From assembly GCA_916048095.2 (NCBI GenBank), contig OU696589.1, positions 6,939,183-7,003,182 on the forward strand: DNA of 64,000 nt, written 5' to 3'. The notes beneath the pieces were generated by a model that worked only from the letters and a program-made list of their open reading frames with translations, did no database searches and was not told where the DNA came from. The first letter of the stretch is position 1; each line of letters begins with the position of its first letter. The position numbers and the translations under genes are program-made. This document shows positions 46,101 through 58,355 of the stretch, piece after piece. The stretch is from Sacculina carcini. Its lineage: Eukaryota > Arthropoda > Thecostraca > Sacculinidae.

Positions 46101-46941
46101 TCCGCTCGCTCTATGACTCCTTACCTCTCTCTCTCTATGATTCCTTATTTCTCTCTCTCTATGACTCCTCACCTCCGCTCTCTCTCTATGATTCCTTACC
46201 TCCGCTCTCTCTATGACTCCTTACCTCCGCTCTCTCTATGACTCCTTACCTCCGCTCTCTCTATGATTCCTTACCTCCGCTCTCTCTCTATGATTCCTTA
46301 CCTCCGCTCTCTCTATGACTCCTTACCTCCGCTCTCTCTATGACTCCTTACCTCCGCTCTCTCTCTATGATTCCTTACCTCCGCTCTCTCTATGACTCCT
46401 TACCTCCGCTCTCTCTATGACTCCTTACCTCCGCTCTCTCTATGACTCCTTACCTCCGCTCTCTCTCTCTATGATTCCTTACCTCCGCTCTCTCTCTATG
46501 ACTCCTTACCTCCGCTCTCTATCTCTATGATTCCTTACCTCCGCTCTCTCTATGATTCCTTACCTCCGCTCTCTCTCTCTATGATTCCTTACCTCCGCTC
46601 TCTCTCTATGATTCCTTACCTCTCTCTCTATGACTCCTCTCCTCCGCTCTCTCTCTATGACTCCTTACCTCCGCTCTCTCTCTATGACTCCTTACCTCTC
46701 TCTCTCTATGATTCCTTACCTCTCTCTCTATGACTCCTCTCCTCCGCTCTCTCTCTATGATTCCTTACCTCCGCTCTCTCTATGACTCCTTACCTCTCTC
46801 TCTATGATTCCTTACCTCTCTCTCTCTATGACTCCTTACCTCCGCTCTCTTATTATCTCCTTTCTCTTTCGGCCGCTCGCTAATTAACCCACCTTCTTTC
46901 TCAGAGGTCGAGTGGTGATTCAGGGATTGATGCACTCAATT

Positions 46942-46972
<31 letters not shown>

Positions 46973-47848
46973 CAGAGTTGTTGTGAGGCGGGCGATGACG
47001 TGGCACAGTGCTGTATGTCAGACAATGCGTCGTGTTCGTGTCAGCCGTGTCGTAAACTGCTGCAGGAGTCCATCTCAGACGCAGCACGTACCGGCGGTGG
47101 AGTGGGAATGTTCTTCAGCTTCACCGAGGTCACAATAATCTTACAATAACCTCACAATAAACAAAAACCTGACTGTAACCTTATAATAACCTCACTATAA
47201 CATCGATAACCTCACTGTAACCTTACAATAACCCCACTGTAACCTTACAATAACCTCACTATAACATCGATAACCTCACTGTAACCTTACACTAACCCCA
47301 CTGTAACCTTACAATAACCTCACTGTAACCTCACAATAACCTGACTGTAACTTTATAATAACCTCTATACCTTAACCCCACTATAACCTTACGATAACCT
47401 CACTGTAACCTTACAATAACCTGACTTTAACCTCACAATAACCTCACTGTAACCTTATAATAACCTCTATACCTTAACCCCACTATAACCTTACAATAAC
47501 CTCACTGTAACCTCACAATAACCTCACTGTAACCTCATGATAACCTCACTGTAACCTTACAATAAAATTGGCGAGTTAATTCATCATTATTTTTCTCCAG
47601 CTCATCAACAGTTGTCAGTTCAAGCATCCGCGTGACAAATATTCATCAATGCCTCTTTTCTATAGACACTTTATAAACCGCAGTTGTGTGAACTTCACAG
47701 ACACTGACAAACACACACACACACACACACACATCTGTATGTATGTATGTGTTTGTGTGTGTTGAACGTGTAGTTTTTGGGCGTGTGGCTGGCAATACGC
47801 TATCGCAACCAGAAAAACCCGTGTCGTACCGTCAATGCGTTTCTCTGA
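43105..47848 (+). CDS. TSPAN31: Tetraspanin, TSPAN31/TSPAN13 type (isoform with proximal last exon)
   Basis: Exons: 43105-43164, 43996-44148, 45224-45463, 46976-47128, 47774-47848, all phase 0; 226 residues. Four-helix membrane scaffold. MCGGFYCTRRALIALNIVYM is the family N-terminus, followed by VGSLLIGVAAFG, HHQVLLFFYM, a large extracellular loop with the CCG motif and many further cysteines (SCCEAG, QCC, CSCQPC), and GGVGMFFSFTE entering the fourth helix. These match TSPAN31 and TSPAN13 almost segment by segment; they are sister genes, so which of the two is meant is open. The last exon encodes the rest of helix 4 and a tail ending NAFL, as in vertebrate members (SAFL). Introns 3 and 4 are filled with minisatellites. 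A second last exon lies 1.8 kb downstream. Confidence 0.93.
43896..43957 (+). mobile_element. LINE-B 3' tail
   Basis: AGCGCCTTAGAGACCCTCTA, GTGTAGGGCGCTATATATA and (TAATG)n; 40 bp before the tetraspanin exon at 43996. Confidence 0.8.
44425..44655 (-). repeat. Unclassified 240-bp dispersed repeat, copy 2
   Basis: Reverse complement of 5045-5290. In tetraspanin intron 2. Confidence 0.7.
45485..46850 (+). repeat. CT-rich minisatellite filling tetraspanin intron 3
   Basis: Unit CTATGATTCCTTACCTCCG preceded by CTCTCT, 20-26 bp, repeated about 60 times with GATT/GACT and CTCCG/CTCT alternation. Starts about 20 bp after the donor at 45464 and occupies most of the 1.5-kb intron. Confidence 0.95.
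47129..47570 (+). repeat. 21-bp minisatellite starting at the tetraspanin exon 4 donor
   Basis: CTCACTGTAACCTTACAATA units, about 20, begin with the donor sequence GTCACAATAATCTTACAATA itself and extend for 440 bp. Confidence 0.9.
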
Positions 47849-48249
47849 TCACACTAACCGACCTAACTAACACACACACACACACACTGACTGGTTGACA
47901 TACAGATTGACACACAGACATACACACAGCCAGACTGTCACATCGTCCTGTAATGTTTGTGAGGCATTTTGGTTGCATTCACTTCTCTTGTTATTTTCCT
48001 CATTCATTCATCGTTCATTTTCGTTGCTGTGTCTTTTGATTTCTAGTGAGTTTCAATCTTTTTTGTTTGTATTGCATTTGTGTATTTTTCAGTATTATTT
48101 TATTTTTATCATATTTGTTTTGCTTTATTCCATATTTCATTTGTCATTGGGTCAATTGGGGATTTCTTTGGAGTACCCCGAACGAAGCAAATTGAATCCA
48201 TGTTTGAATATGCAATTGTTCATTTATATACTCACACATTTAATAGACT

Positions 48250-48284
<35 letters not shown>

Positions 48285-48475
48285 TGCATACATGCAGAGA
48301 AAGCCCAATGAGAAACGCATTTCATGTCGTCTTCAACTATATTGGCGTCTCAACGTGGTTGCCATGGTAACGCCTGTGATGTTTGTTTTTCGGTCAGCTG
48401 CCAGCTAGATATCTGTTCGCATGCATGTGTGCGTGTTTGTGTTTGTGTGTGTGCATGTTCAAGAGCAGTGGTTCT

Positions 48476-48750
48476 CAACCGGTGTACCGCGGCACCTAGG
48501 AGTGAGATCTTTTGAGGATGCCGCCAAAATTAAGGAGAAAATTGTATATTTGTATCATAATAACATTTTTGTAATAGCAGGATCAGTGTAAAGTAGATTT
48601 TCATATCTATGTATAAGGTGTTGTTACACCGATGCAAAATGTCGAAATGAAAAATATATAATAACGGAAATTTTAAATATGTATTTACCTATAAGGGTGT
48701 GGGGAACTTTTGAAAGGATGCCGTAAACTAGAAAAGGTTGGGAACCACTG
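48476..48750. mobile_element. hAT-like MITE
   Basis: CAGTGGTTCTCAACCGG at the left, GGTTGGGAACCACTG at the right, AT-rich interior without coding capacity. Lies between the two alternative terminal exons of the tetraspanin. A diverged related segment follows at 48765-48995 (TGGGGAATCAGTGAGAGGA). Confidence 0.85.
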
Positions 48751-49643
48751 ATCTATAGTGATGGTTAAAAGCATGTGGAAAGTTCCTCATTGGTGGATGG
48801 ATGGAGGGATGGCATAAGTGAAGGAATTGAGACAGAAGTCGGAAAGAAGGACAAACGTGTGGGTGTGTTTTTATCAATCAGAATTAATTTAGTTTCACTT
48901 CTAGTGATTTCCTAGTTAAATTTTGATTTTGTGGAACATTTATGGAAGTGGGGAAGTGAAGAAAAAGTGGGGAATCAGTGAGAGGACAAATGGTTACACA
49001 CCAGTGTTGTGTCCGTCACACCTGCTTTTACACTCGTGCATGCTTGTGCTTCTTGCTGGGGCTAAGTGAGAATGATCCCTCATTACAGTCAAGGTAGATA
49101 GAGTGTGTGTGTGGCTGGCGTATCACAAACACATCCCTCTCTCTCTCTGTGTGTCTTGTATCGCACACGGTCTGCTAAAAGCTTGGCTTTGCTTTTTCTA
49201 TATACATGTGTTTGTGAGTGTTATAATAGTGGCTTATTTTGTGTGTGTGTGTGTAGTGGTATTAATTAGGTGATTATGTAAAGTCTGTCGTTCGGCTAGA
49301 AATAGTCCAGAAGATACGTACTCGCTTGTATGCATGTGTGTGTGTGTTTGTGGTGCGGATGAAACGGACCCTTATTCACTCACTAAATCTCTCTGGTTAC
49401 CGAATTGCGAGCCACCGACTACATTACAGCATAAACCGTTCAATTCATGAGTTGTTAACATGAAATACATCACTGAGTGGACACTACAGGCTGTTTTCAA
49501 TGTAATTACACATCAAATTGCTTCTACTATATATATACTGAATTATTCTTCAAGCTTACATTGAATTGTGTACATTGAAATCCACGCTTTCACCTAGTGG
49601 TTCCGAATTGATAATTCATGTGTGTGTGTGTGTGTTTGTGTAG

Positions 49644-49718
49644 TTGATAGGATTCGTGCTGACCTATCGCTACCGTAATCTGTTCAACCCAGACCGCAAC
49701 ACCCTTCTAATCAACTAA
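49644..49718 (+). CDS. TSPAN31: Alternative terminal exon of the tetraspanin gene
   Basis: Preceded by (TG)n TAG and phase 0 like the proximal exon, this 75-nt exon encodes LIGFVLTYRYRNLFNPDRN and a stop. It is exactly as long as the proximal exon at 47774-47848 and shares the RYRN core, so it is a duplicated last exon joining to the exon ending at 47128. AATAAA occurs at about 49989, giving it its own poly(A) signal candidate. Its reading frame has stayed open and its splice acceptor is intact, which argues for use. Confidence 0.75.
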   Translation: MIGFVLTYRYRNLFNPDRNTLLIN

Positions 49719-52061
49719 TTACGGATACACGTGGGCGTATTAGGCAATCAAAGCGAATTGTATTGGATGTGTTTGGTTGTATATTTGTGTGTGTGTGTGT
49801 ATATTTGGCTGTGTTATATATGCGTGTGTGTGTTCAGTTATATGCGTATCTTCCAGCATATGTATTGATGTATTGTGTTAGAAATTACAGTTATTATGAG
49901 TGGTGTTTAATGTGTGTTAGTTGTATAGTGTTAATACATCGATGTTACGCGCTAGCTGTGTCTGTTGGATGGTCGGGCTGGAAGTGGACAAAATAAATTT
50001 AAAAATAGCACGGGAATATCGTGAATGAACACCTCCGATTTTCACGATATCCATGCACACATTTATCTAACCGACTATATTTATTCAAGTTTTCACATTT
50101 AACTATGTTGTTTTTGTATCTGATCCTGTTTCACAATTCCAATAGTCATTCATATATTAATTTGCTTGTATTATTTCAATGTATTCATCAGTAAATGCAG
50201 TGAAATACAAGGCTATAAGATCATACATAACTATGACTCGATAACCAATTGAAACATGCAGTAATATACAGCTGAAACATGTCTCGGTCAAATATCATGT
50301 CATGGTCACACGTATGACGTGACGGACTGCTTGTTCCATTCGGTCCCGGAAATGCACTCGACATTGACCAAGGGCGTTTGCCTGTGTGGGCTCAGCTTAT
50401 GGCCAGTCCATGCTAATGTTCAGCAGGCAGAGCCGAAGTAAACGTGCTTGTTAATTTGTCAACTAAATCTAGCATGTGATATCGCTTTGAACATTCCACC
50501 ACTGCTCACCATTGACCCGTCGCGTAGAACACACAGACACACACACACACAAGGGACTTTCAACAGGGAGCACTAGGGGAAAGGATTTCCATTAGGGAGT
50601 GTCTCTAAACGTCTCTAACGTGTATAACTCTTTCATAAGTTGACTCTCCGGTGGAAAGGCTTGACAGCTTTCAGCGAATTTGCCAGCGAAGCGTCTGTCA
50701 CGCACACACACATACAAATTATGACCAGGTGCAGACACAAGCAGGACCGACAATACAATAAATACACGAGCACACATCAGATTACCAAAGATCTCGTCCT
50801 TGCAGCACACGCACCAACACGCACACGGAGCAAACTGCAGAGTGGCTGAATGCCAGAGACAGAGCGAGGGAGAAAGACAGAGTGTTCACACACAACGTCG
50901 GCGCAAGCAGAGGCTATGTCGGCTGGCGCATGCAGAGACGTGTATGAAAGCGCCTCAGCTGCGGTGATGTGAGTGCATTTTTACAATAACTGCGCAACAA
51001 AGCCGTGTTCTGGCGACGTAGTTATCAAGATTATGCACACATAATAGAGCAGAGAAAAAGAATGAGGGAGATGAAGAAAAAGCAAGGCAAACTGCTCCAA
51101 CAGTTCACTCTGAAACGCGGCATGGGTGCATTGTGCTGCTAAGATTCGCCTTATTCTCATCACAAATCGACAATAAACGTTTTAACCAAATGAAAAACAA
51201 CAAATTAACTCACCTCAAGCAGAATAAGATTAATACTCCCCCGGCGCAGAGCAATTCAAGTATGCGAACGACGTCAGCGGAAAACGTGCTGAAGGGACAC
51301 CACGCGCGCTGTAACGTCGGTCGCACGAACGACGAAATCAGCGCATGAAACGCACGCCAGAAATGAAAATTTGAACACGAACCATGGCAAAAAATAACTG
51401 AAGACGATTTTGCTGAAAATCATACAAAATGCACATCTCACTCGATTTGATTATGATTGAACAAATGAATTGAGTGAATACATACTTGACTTAATAAGTG
51501 AATACAATTGTTGCTCTTTGAACGTATATATGGAGCGCTTGGGTCTGGTTTAAACATAATTCAATCGTGGGGAATTTTTTCATCTTGTATGATTTATCGT
51601 CATTTTCTTCAAGCTTATTCTTCTTCAGGTAATGATTTTTATGAGTTTTGTGTGCACCGCAAGTGATATTTTGGTGGTTCCCTTTATAGTTTTCCCTTAA
51701 TAAAGTCATGTTCCCTTTTGTCAGTTGCTCTTGTGTTTGTTCGCGTTTTGTGTTTATGTTTGAATATTTTGGCGTATCTTGCTGTTTAACGCGCGTGTGT
51801 TTTTGACATGCGCTATACGAAATAAATGTTGTTGTTAGTTTCATGAGAATCCGCCTTGTGGTAAACTATTTCCATGCAGTTTTTGGGATAACAAGTATAA
51901 CTTTTACAACTTAATTTTTTGGCGTTTTTTTGTTAATCACATTCTGAATCTGTGCTTCTTCATATGTGTGTGTGTGTATATTGCTGATTTCACGCTGGAT
52001 TCTGGCGCTATACGAAATACATGTTTGTTCTTGTTGTTGTTCACGTGCTGTTTAGTAGCAC
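49719..52061. other. Intergenic between the tetraspanin and CHK2
   Basis: Mostly unique sequence. AATAAA at about 49989 may end the long tetraspanin transcript. 50540-51350 is more GC-rich and lacks arrays, a candidate for the CHK2 promoter or 5' UTR exons, but no exon was identified. Confidence 0.4.
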
Positions 52062-54383
52062 ATGGGCTCGGACGAGCCTGTCAGTCCGGAGGTGTTGCCG
52101 AACACGCAGGAGGTGGATGACTCGGCTCTGTCGCAGGACAGTATTTGCCAGTCTCAGTCGGCCAGACAGTGGGGTCGTCTGTTTTCACTCAAGTCAGACA
52201 GATGCCAACTGCCCGATCTTGGTGAGAAATCTCGTGACTATTTTTCAATGACACCCATACTATTCTGTGCTAATATTTTCCTCCGACGCCTTGACTTAAT
52301 AACATTTTTCCTTGAAGACACTGAGCGCGTTTTCAATCATAGTGCCAAGAACGGACAGACACACGGACATACACAACAATTGCCGATGTGTTTTTTATAT
52401 AATCAATTTCAATCATTGGATATTGATCAATACACATAACCGCCAATTGAAGTCTATATACATTCATTCATTCATTCATTAGCATTTATTGCACTCCAAT
52501 TAATTGGCTATTATGTGCAAAACATAGCATAAATAAACTACACAATATGACATAAAACAATATAACAATATGCACATACGTTTGTATATGTATGTGTTTG
52601 TGTATGACTACAATGTTACACACACACACACACACACACACATGCATGCAGACTTGACGCTGCCATCTTACACGTTCGGCCGTGATAAGCGGTGTAGTTT
52701 GGTTGCATCGGCCGCCAATATGACCAAGAAGTACCTGGACACCATCAGCAAGGTGCACTTCAGGTGAACAACGGACCATCATTATTATTATTATAAATAT
52801 TGTTATTATAAATATTGTTTTTAGAGTGTATGAGCAAGGTAAAATGGGAAGAACGCCAGTTATATTAATTTCATCACTGAGACACGCTTCTGATCACTGT
52901 GTAGAAGAAGTAGATGAACAGAAAGAAAATAGAAAAGGAAAAATAAGAGAATTTTGAACAACGGACTAGTTCGAACAACGGACCATCATTATTATTATTA
53001 TAAATATTGTTATTATAAAAGTGTAAAATCTAGAAATCTAGCATCAATACAAAAAGAATCCAAATTGATAGAGGTATGGTCATCATAGAATATTCGTTTG
53101 TGTTGTTTATAATAGGAAGGGAGCATGGCTGTGAACTCTATCATCGAGTGATCAGATATTGATGGATCAATTGGAAGGACAACTGTGTTAGCCAATTGGG
53201 GAGAGCAAGGTAAAATGGGAAGAACGCGAGTGATATTAATTGCATGACTGAGACACTCCGATTATTGTTGTGTAGTACAGTGCTTCTTAACATGTGGGGA
53301 ATTGCCCTGTCTGGTGGGGAATGGAAGAGTTGCCAAGTGGGAAGCTAAATGTCGGACAGAACAGGACAACTATGTGTGTTTTTATCAATTAAAATTCGTT
53401 TATCTTCATTTCTAATGACCTCTTGACATTCACTTTGATGTAACAACTGAATTTATTGAATTTATCAGCGCTGTGTTGTGTGGAAAATGAAGAGATGGCT
53501 CATTAAGAAGTGGGGAATCAGAGAGAGGAAAGTTAAGAATGTCTGCTGTAGAAGAAGAAGATGAACAGCAAGAAGAAGAGAAGCGTTGAAAATAAGAGAA
53601 AAAAGGAGAAGTAGAAAATAGAAAATTGAAAAATAATATAATGATATAATGATAGAGAAATAATAGAACAGGTAGAATAAGAGTATTTTCTCGCCCAGAC
53701 TCTTATAAAATATGTCTCTTCACTGAGTATCAAACACACGAGCAAACCTATAGTGAGACGAAAAACAAACTAACAAACGCTGATTTAAACACAACAAGGC
53801 TATGCCAGTAACACACAAGTACTTATACCGTCAGAGTTTCAATTGCTGAGTTTGTTCAGCCAGTGGTTGATTGGTGTTCACACAGTAATTTAGCTCACTG
53901 TAATGTTCACACAGTAATACAGCATACTGGACATGGCGGTAGCGAGCTTATATACAGGCCTCATCAGGCTATATTATCACATGTTTGTGTGTGTTTGTTT
54001 TTTTAATATGTCAACTTGAGTGTATGTTTGTGGTTGTGCGTGTATGTACTTGTCTGTTTTGTGTGTGTGTATGGGTGTGTGTATGTAGGTGAGTGTGTGT
54101 GTTCGTGATTGTGTATGTTATGACTCTTGTGCTTGTGTGTGTGTGCATGTGTGTGAGCGCTTTTGAGACCCTCGGGTGAAATGCGCGATATAAATGTCTT
54201 AATGTAATGTAATGTGTGCGTGTGTGTGTATGTATGTGGGAATATATGGTGTGATTTCCTCTTTGCTCTCTTTGTCTCCATCTTTTACTATGTGTGTGTG
54301 TGTGTGTGTGAGTGTGTGCGTGTGTGTGCGGTGCCCTAGGGACCATCTAGGTGTAGGGCGCTATATATATCTGCATAATGTAT

Positions 54384-54434
<51 letters not shown>

Positions 54435-55465
54435 GAGGCAGGGTGTACAGAGAGAGTAGCAGCAGTGGTGTGTTCACGCACGTTCATGATGTCAGCTCGA
54501 ATGGCACGTTTATCAACGGTGAACTGCTGGGTCGAGGCAAGACGCGCGTGCTAGAAAACAACGCTGAAATCTCACTGTCCACTAAAAACTTCCGAGGTGC
54601 ACGTGCATGCCAGTGTGTCACTCTAATTATTACGAGCGAGCGAAGCGAGCGAGTTTATACTTGGTGCTACTAGAAAAATGAGTATGAGCGGCCGGCCGGC
54701 CGTGGTCACGCTTTTCAGAGGCTTATATCTCTGGAACCATAAGTCCTATTAACATGCGTTTTTTTGTTAGGTAGCCCAATCTTTCCTGCCGCGAATGAGA
54801 CTATGCCGAATTATGTCAGTGCCCAGTGTGATACGTGGCACGTGCCATATGCCCTCTTATAATATAGCTGAAAACCTTGCCCATGCACGCAGACAAATGC
54901 ATTTACGACAAAGTTTGATTACATATGATAGCTTCGCGCTCGCTCGTTCATCGCCGAACACGGCGCCTTACTGGTCATTATTATTATTATCAAAATAATA
55001 GAACAAGATTGAATGGCAAGATAGAGAATGAACGTTATAAACTACACATAACTACAATTTGCATACATCTGGATCATCAACAAACAAACACACACACACA
55101 CACAAACACACACACAGAGAGAGACGAGTAATAATGGAAAATATAATGTAATTGGCTGTAAATTGTAAAAAGTGAGTAAATTGGCTGTTACTGGTTGTAA
55201 TGTGTATTTCCGAGCTCGCATGATTGAAAAGACGTTGTTGATCAGATGTTATCTGTGTTTGTGTGTTTGTGGTGTTAGTGTTTGTGTTTCACGACAGCGG
55301 TGACAGTGAGTCGAGTCAGTATCCGGCTGAGTTACGTCGTCTCTACGTCATCACCAGATTGTTGGGACGTGGCGCCTGCGGTGAGGTGCGACTGGCCTTC
55401 AAAAAAGTACGTCTCTCTCACTCACATACTGACACGGACACACACACTGACACAGACAAACACTG

Positions 55466-55505
<40 letters not shown>

Positions 55506-55616
55506 ACACAGACATAGATACATGACATATGACACACACAAACACACACACATTACATTACATTACATTAGGTAGATATTTATATAGCGCCCTACACCTA
55601 GAGGGTCTCCGGGGCG

Positions 55617-55674
<58 letters not shown>

Positions 55675-56203
55675 ACTTACACGCACACACACACACACAT
55701 AAAGTGAAAGGTAAAGAAAGAAGAGAGATAATTTACACCTTATAATCATCACTAATATAGACAATGTTCTCTAGAGTATAATACGATTTCACCATGAAAA
55801 ATGTCTTTGAGTGTTTTTTGAAAACAGGGATAGAAGTGATAGAACGTAGTGTTGGGGAGAGATAATTGTAAATACGGGGTCCTAAGATAGAGAAACAACG
55901 ATTATAGTGAGTATGTCTAGAAGGAAAAGCAGGTTCCAGTAAGAGACGAGAATCATCAGTTGACCTAAGTGTACGAGTAGATTTCTTGAAGGATAGAAGT
56001 TCAAATAAGTACAAGGGCTTACGGAGAATAAGAGTGGAATGGATGATCAAACAGATGCGGTAGTCAATAAGCGCCTTAATAGGGAGAAGTCCCAATTTTT
56101 GTAGATAGGGAGAGACATGAGAGCCAGCAGGGAGATTGTAGATTAGACGACAAGCTTTACTAATAACAGATTGAAGTTTGAGAAGCTGGCGGTGGCACAC
56201 ACA

Positions 56204-56234
<31 letters not shown>

Positions 56235-58314
56235 TGAAACACACACACACACACTGTTAAATTTTGTTTTAATTCTATTTGCTTGAGTTTAGTGTCGTCG
56301 ATGCTTAGTGACATCAATTTATAGCTGTTCTCCTCTCAATTTACCAATTGTGTGCGATTTAATGTCGCCTGTTTGTTCAGCTGGTTTTATTTTTGGCGTC
56401 GGTTGAATAGAAATGGACCTGGTATTATGTGCGAACACTGTGCATTCAACTGTGTGTGGCAACTGTGCGCGCGTGTGTTTATGTTCAGGGCACTTCTGAG
56501 CGGTACGCTGTCAAAATAGTGCAGCGAAGTCGTCCTGTATTGCGGGAACGAGCCGTTACCGCCGCCGCTGCTGTCAACGATAAAAACAACAACTTGAAAT
56601 CAGCCGCCAATGAGGCCGAGGTGGTTCTTTCGCTCGATCACGTGAGTTGCAAATGTAAATGCTGTAAGGAAAAATACTTATTCACAAAACACGTCAGTAT
56701 GATTTCAACTCCGAACAACAACAACATTTTGAGAATTCAACATTGCCTCATCCGTGAAACATTAGGCAATACGCAATACGCAATTCTACAGCATAATTAT
56801 ATATCACGTGCTTTCATACGCAAGACTTTCATTCATACAAATGCACACAATAAGTAAATATAATAATACTAATACATAGAAAAAATACAAAACATCATGC
56901 ACATATGGACTTGTCTCACGCCTGGTATAAATGCAAATACTCGCGGAGATTTTATCTAGGCTTTGTCATTTTCATAGTATTTCTATTTATCTATTCCCAG
57001 TATATGGCCGATGACATTCATTTAATTTCGATATTTAAAACCCTTCATTGGACTTGGTCGTATTGGTTCTAGTTCTTGTCTGTCGGGGCTCAATTACACC
57101 AAATGTGTGTGTGTGTGTGTGTGTCGTATTATACTCTAGAGAATCGTATTATACTCTAGATAACATTGTCTATATCAGTGATGATTATAAGGTGTAAGTT
57201 ATCTCTCTTCTTTCTTTACCTTTCACGTTCTGTGTGTGTTTGGCTATGTGTGTGTGTGTGTAAGTGTGTCTGTGTGTGTGCGTTTGTGTGTGTGCAGCGC
57301 CCTAGAGACCCTCTAGGTGTAGGGCGCTATATAAATATCTACCTAATGTAATGTAATGTGTGTGTGTGTGTGTGTGTCAGCCGTGTATCGTGCGCGTGCA
57401 CGAGGTGGTGCAGTGTGAGGGAGCTGTGTGTCTCGTGCAGCAGCTGGTCGAGGGTGGCGAGTTATTAGCTCGCGTGCAGACGGCCGGCCAACTAGATGAG
57501 TCCACCGCCAAATTATACTTCTACCAGATGCTGCGGGCCGTGCAGTATCTACACCGACGGGGCGTGGCACACCGTGACCTCAAGGTCACTCACCAACACA
57601 CACACACACACATTGACCCACTTTTCAAGGTCATTTATTGTTGTTAGAATAGCGCATGGATGTGTGTCGAAATTGCTTATTATTGTTACATCATGTTGTT
57701 TTGTAGGTATTTATTAAACTCACTATCGCATTGTCAAACTATTCATTGACCTGCATTTCAAGGTCATCGCAGCACTGTATTAACACACTGACCTACATTT
57801 CAAGGTCATTTATTGTTGTTAGAATAGCATGGATGTGTGTCGAAATTGTTTATTATTGTTACATCATGTTGTTTTGTATGTATTTATTAAACTCACTGTC
57901 TTATTGTCAAACGATTCATTGGCCTATATTTCAAGGTCATCGCAGCACTGTCTATTAACACACTGACCTACATTTCAAGGTCATTGTGGCACTATGTATT
58001 GACACACTGACCTACATTTCAAGGTCATTGTGGCACTATGTATTAACACACTGACCTACATTTCAAGGTCATCGCAGCACTATGTATTAACACACTGACC
58101 TACATTTCAAGGTCATCGCAGCACTATGTATCAACACACTGACCTACATTTCAAGGTCATTGTGGCACTGTATTATCACACTGACATACATTTCAAGGTC
58201 ATTGTGGCACTGTATTATCACACTGACCTACATTTCAAGGTCATCGCAGCCCTATGTATTAACACACTGACCTACATTTCAAGTTCATTTCAGTGTGTAC
58301 TCATCGTTCATACG

Positions 58315-58355
<41 letters not shown>

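Noticed and set aside
45485-46850. Regulatory CT-rich element
   Set aside because: Simple minisatellite variation; nothing to distinguish a function.
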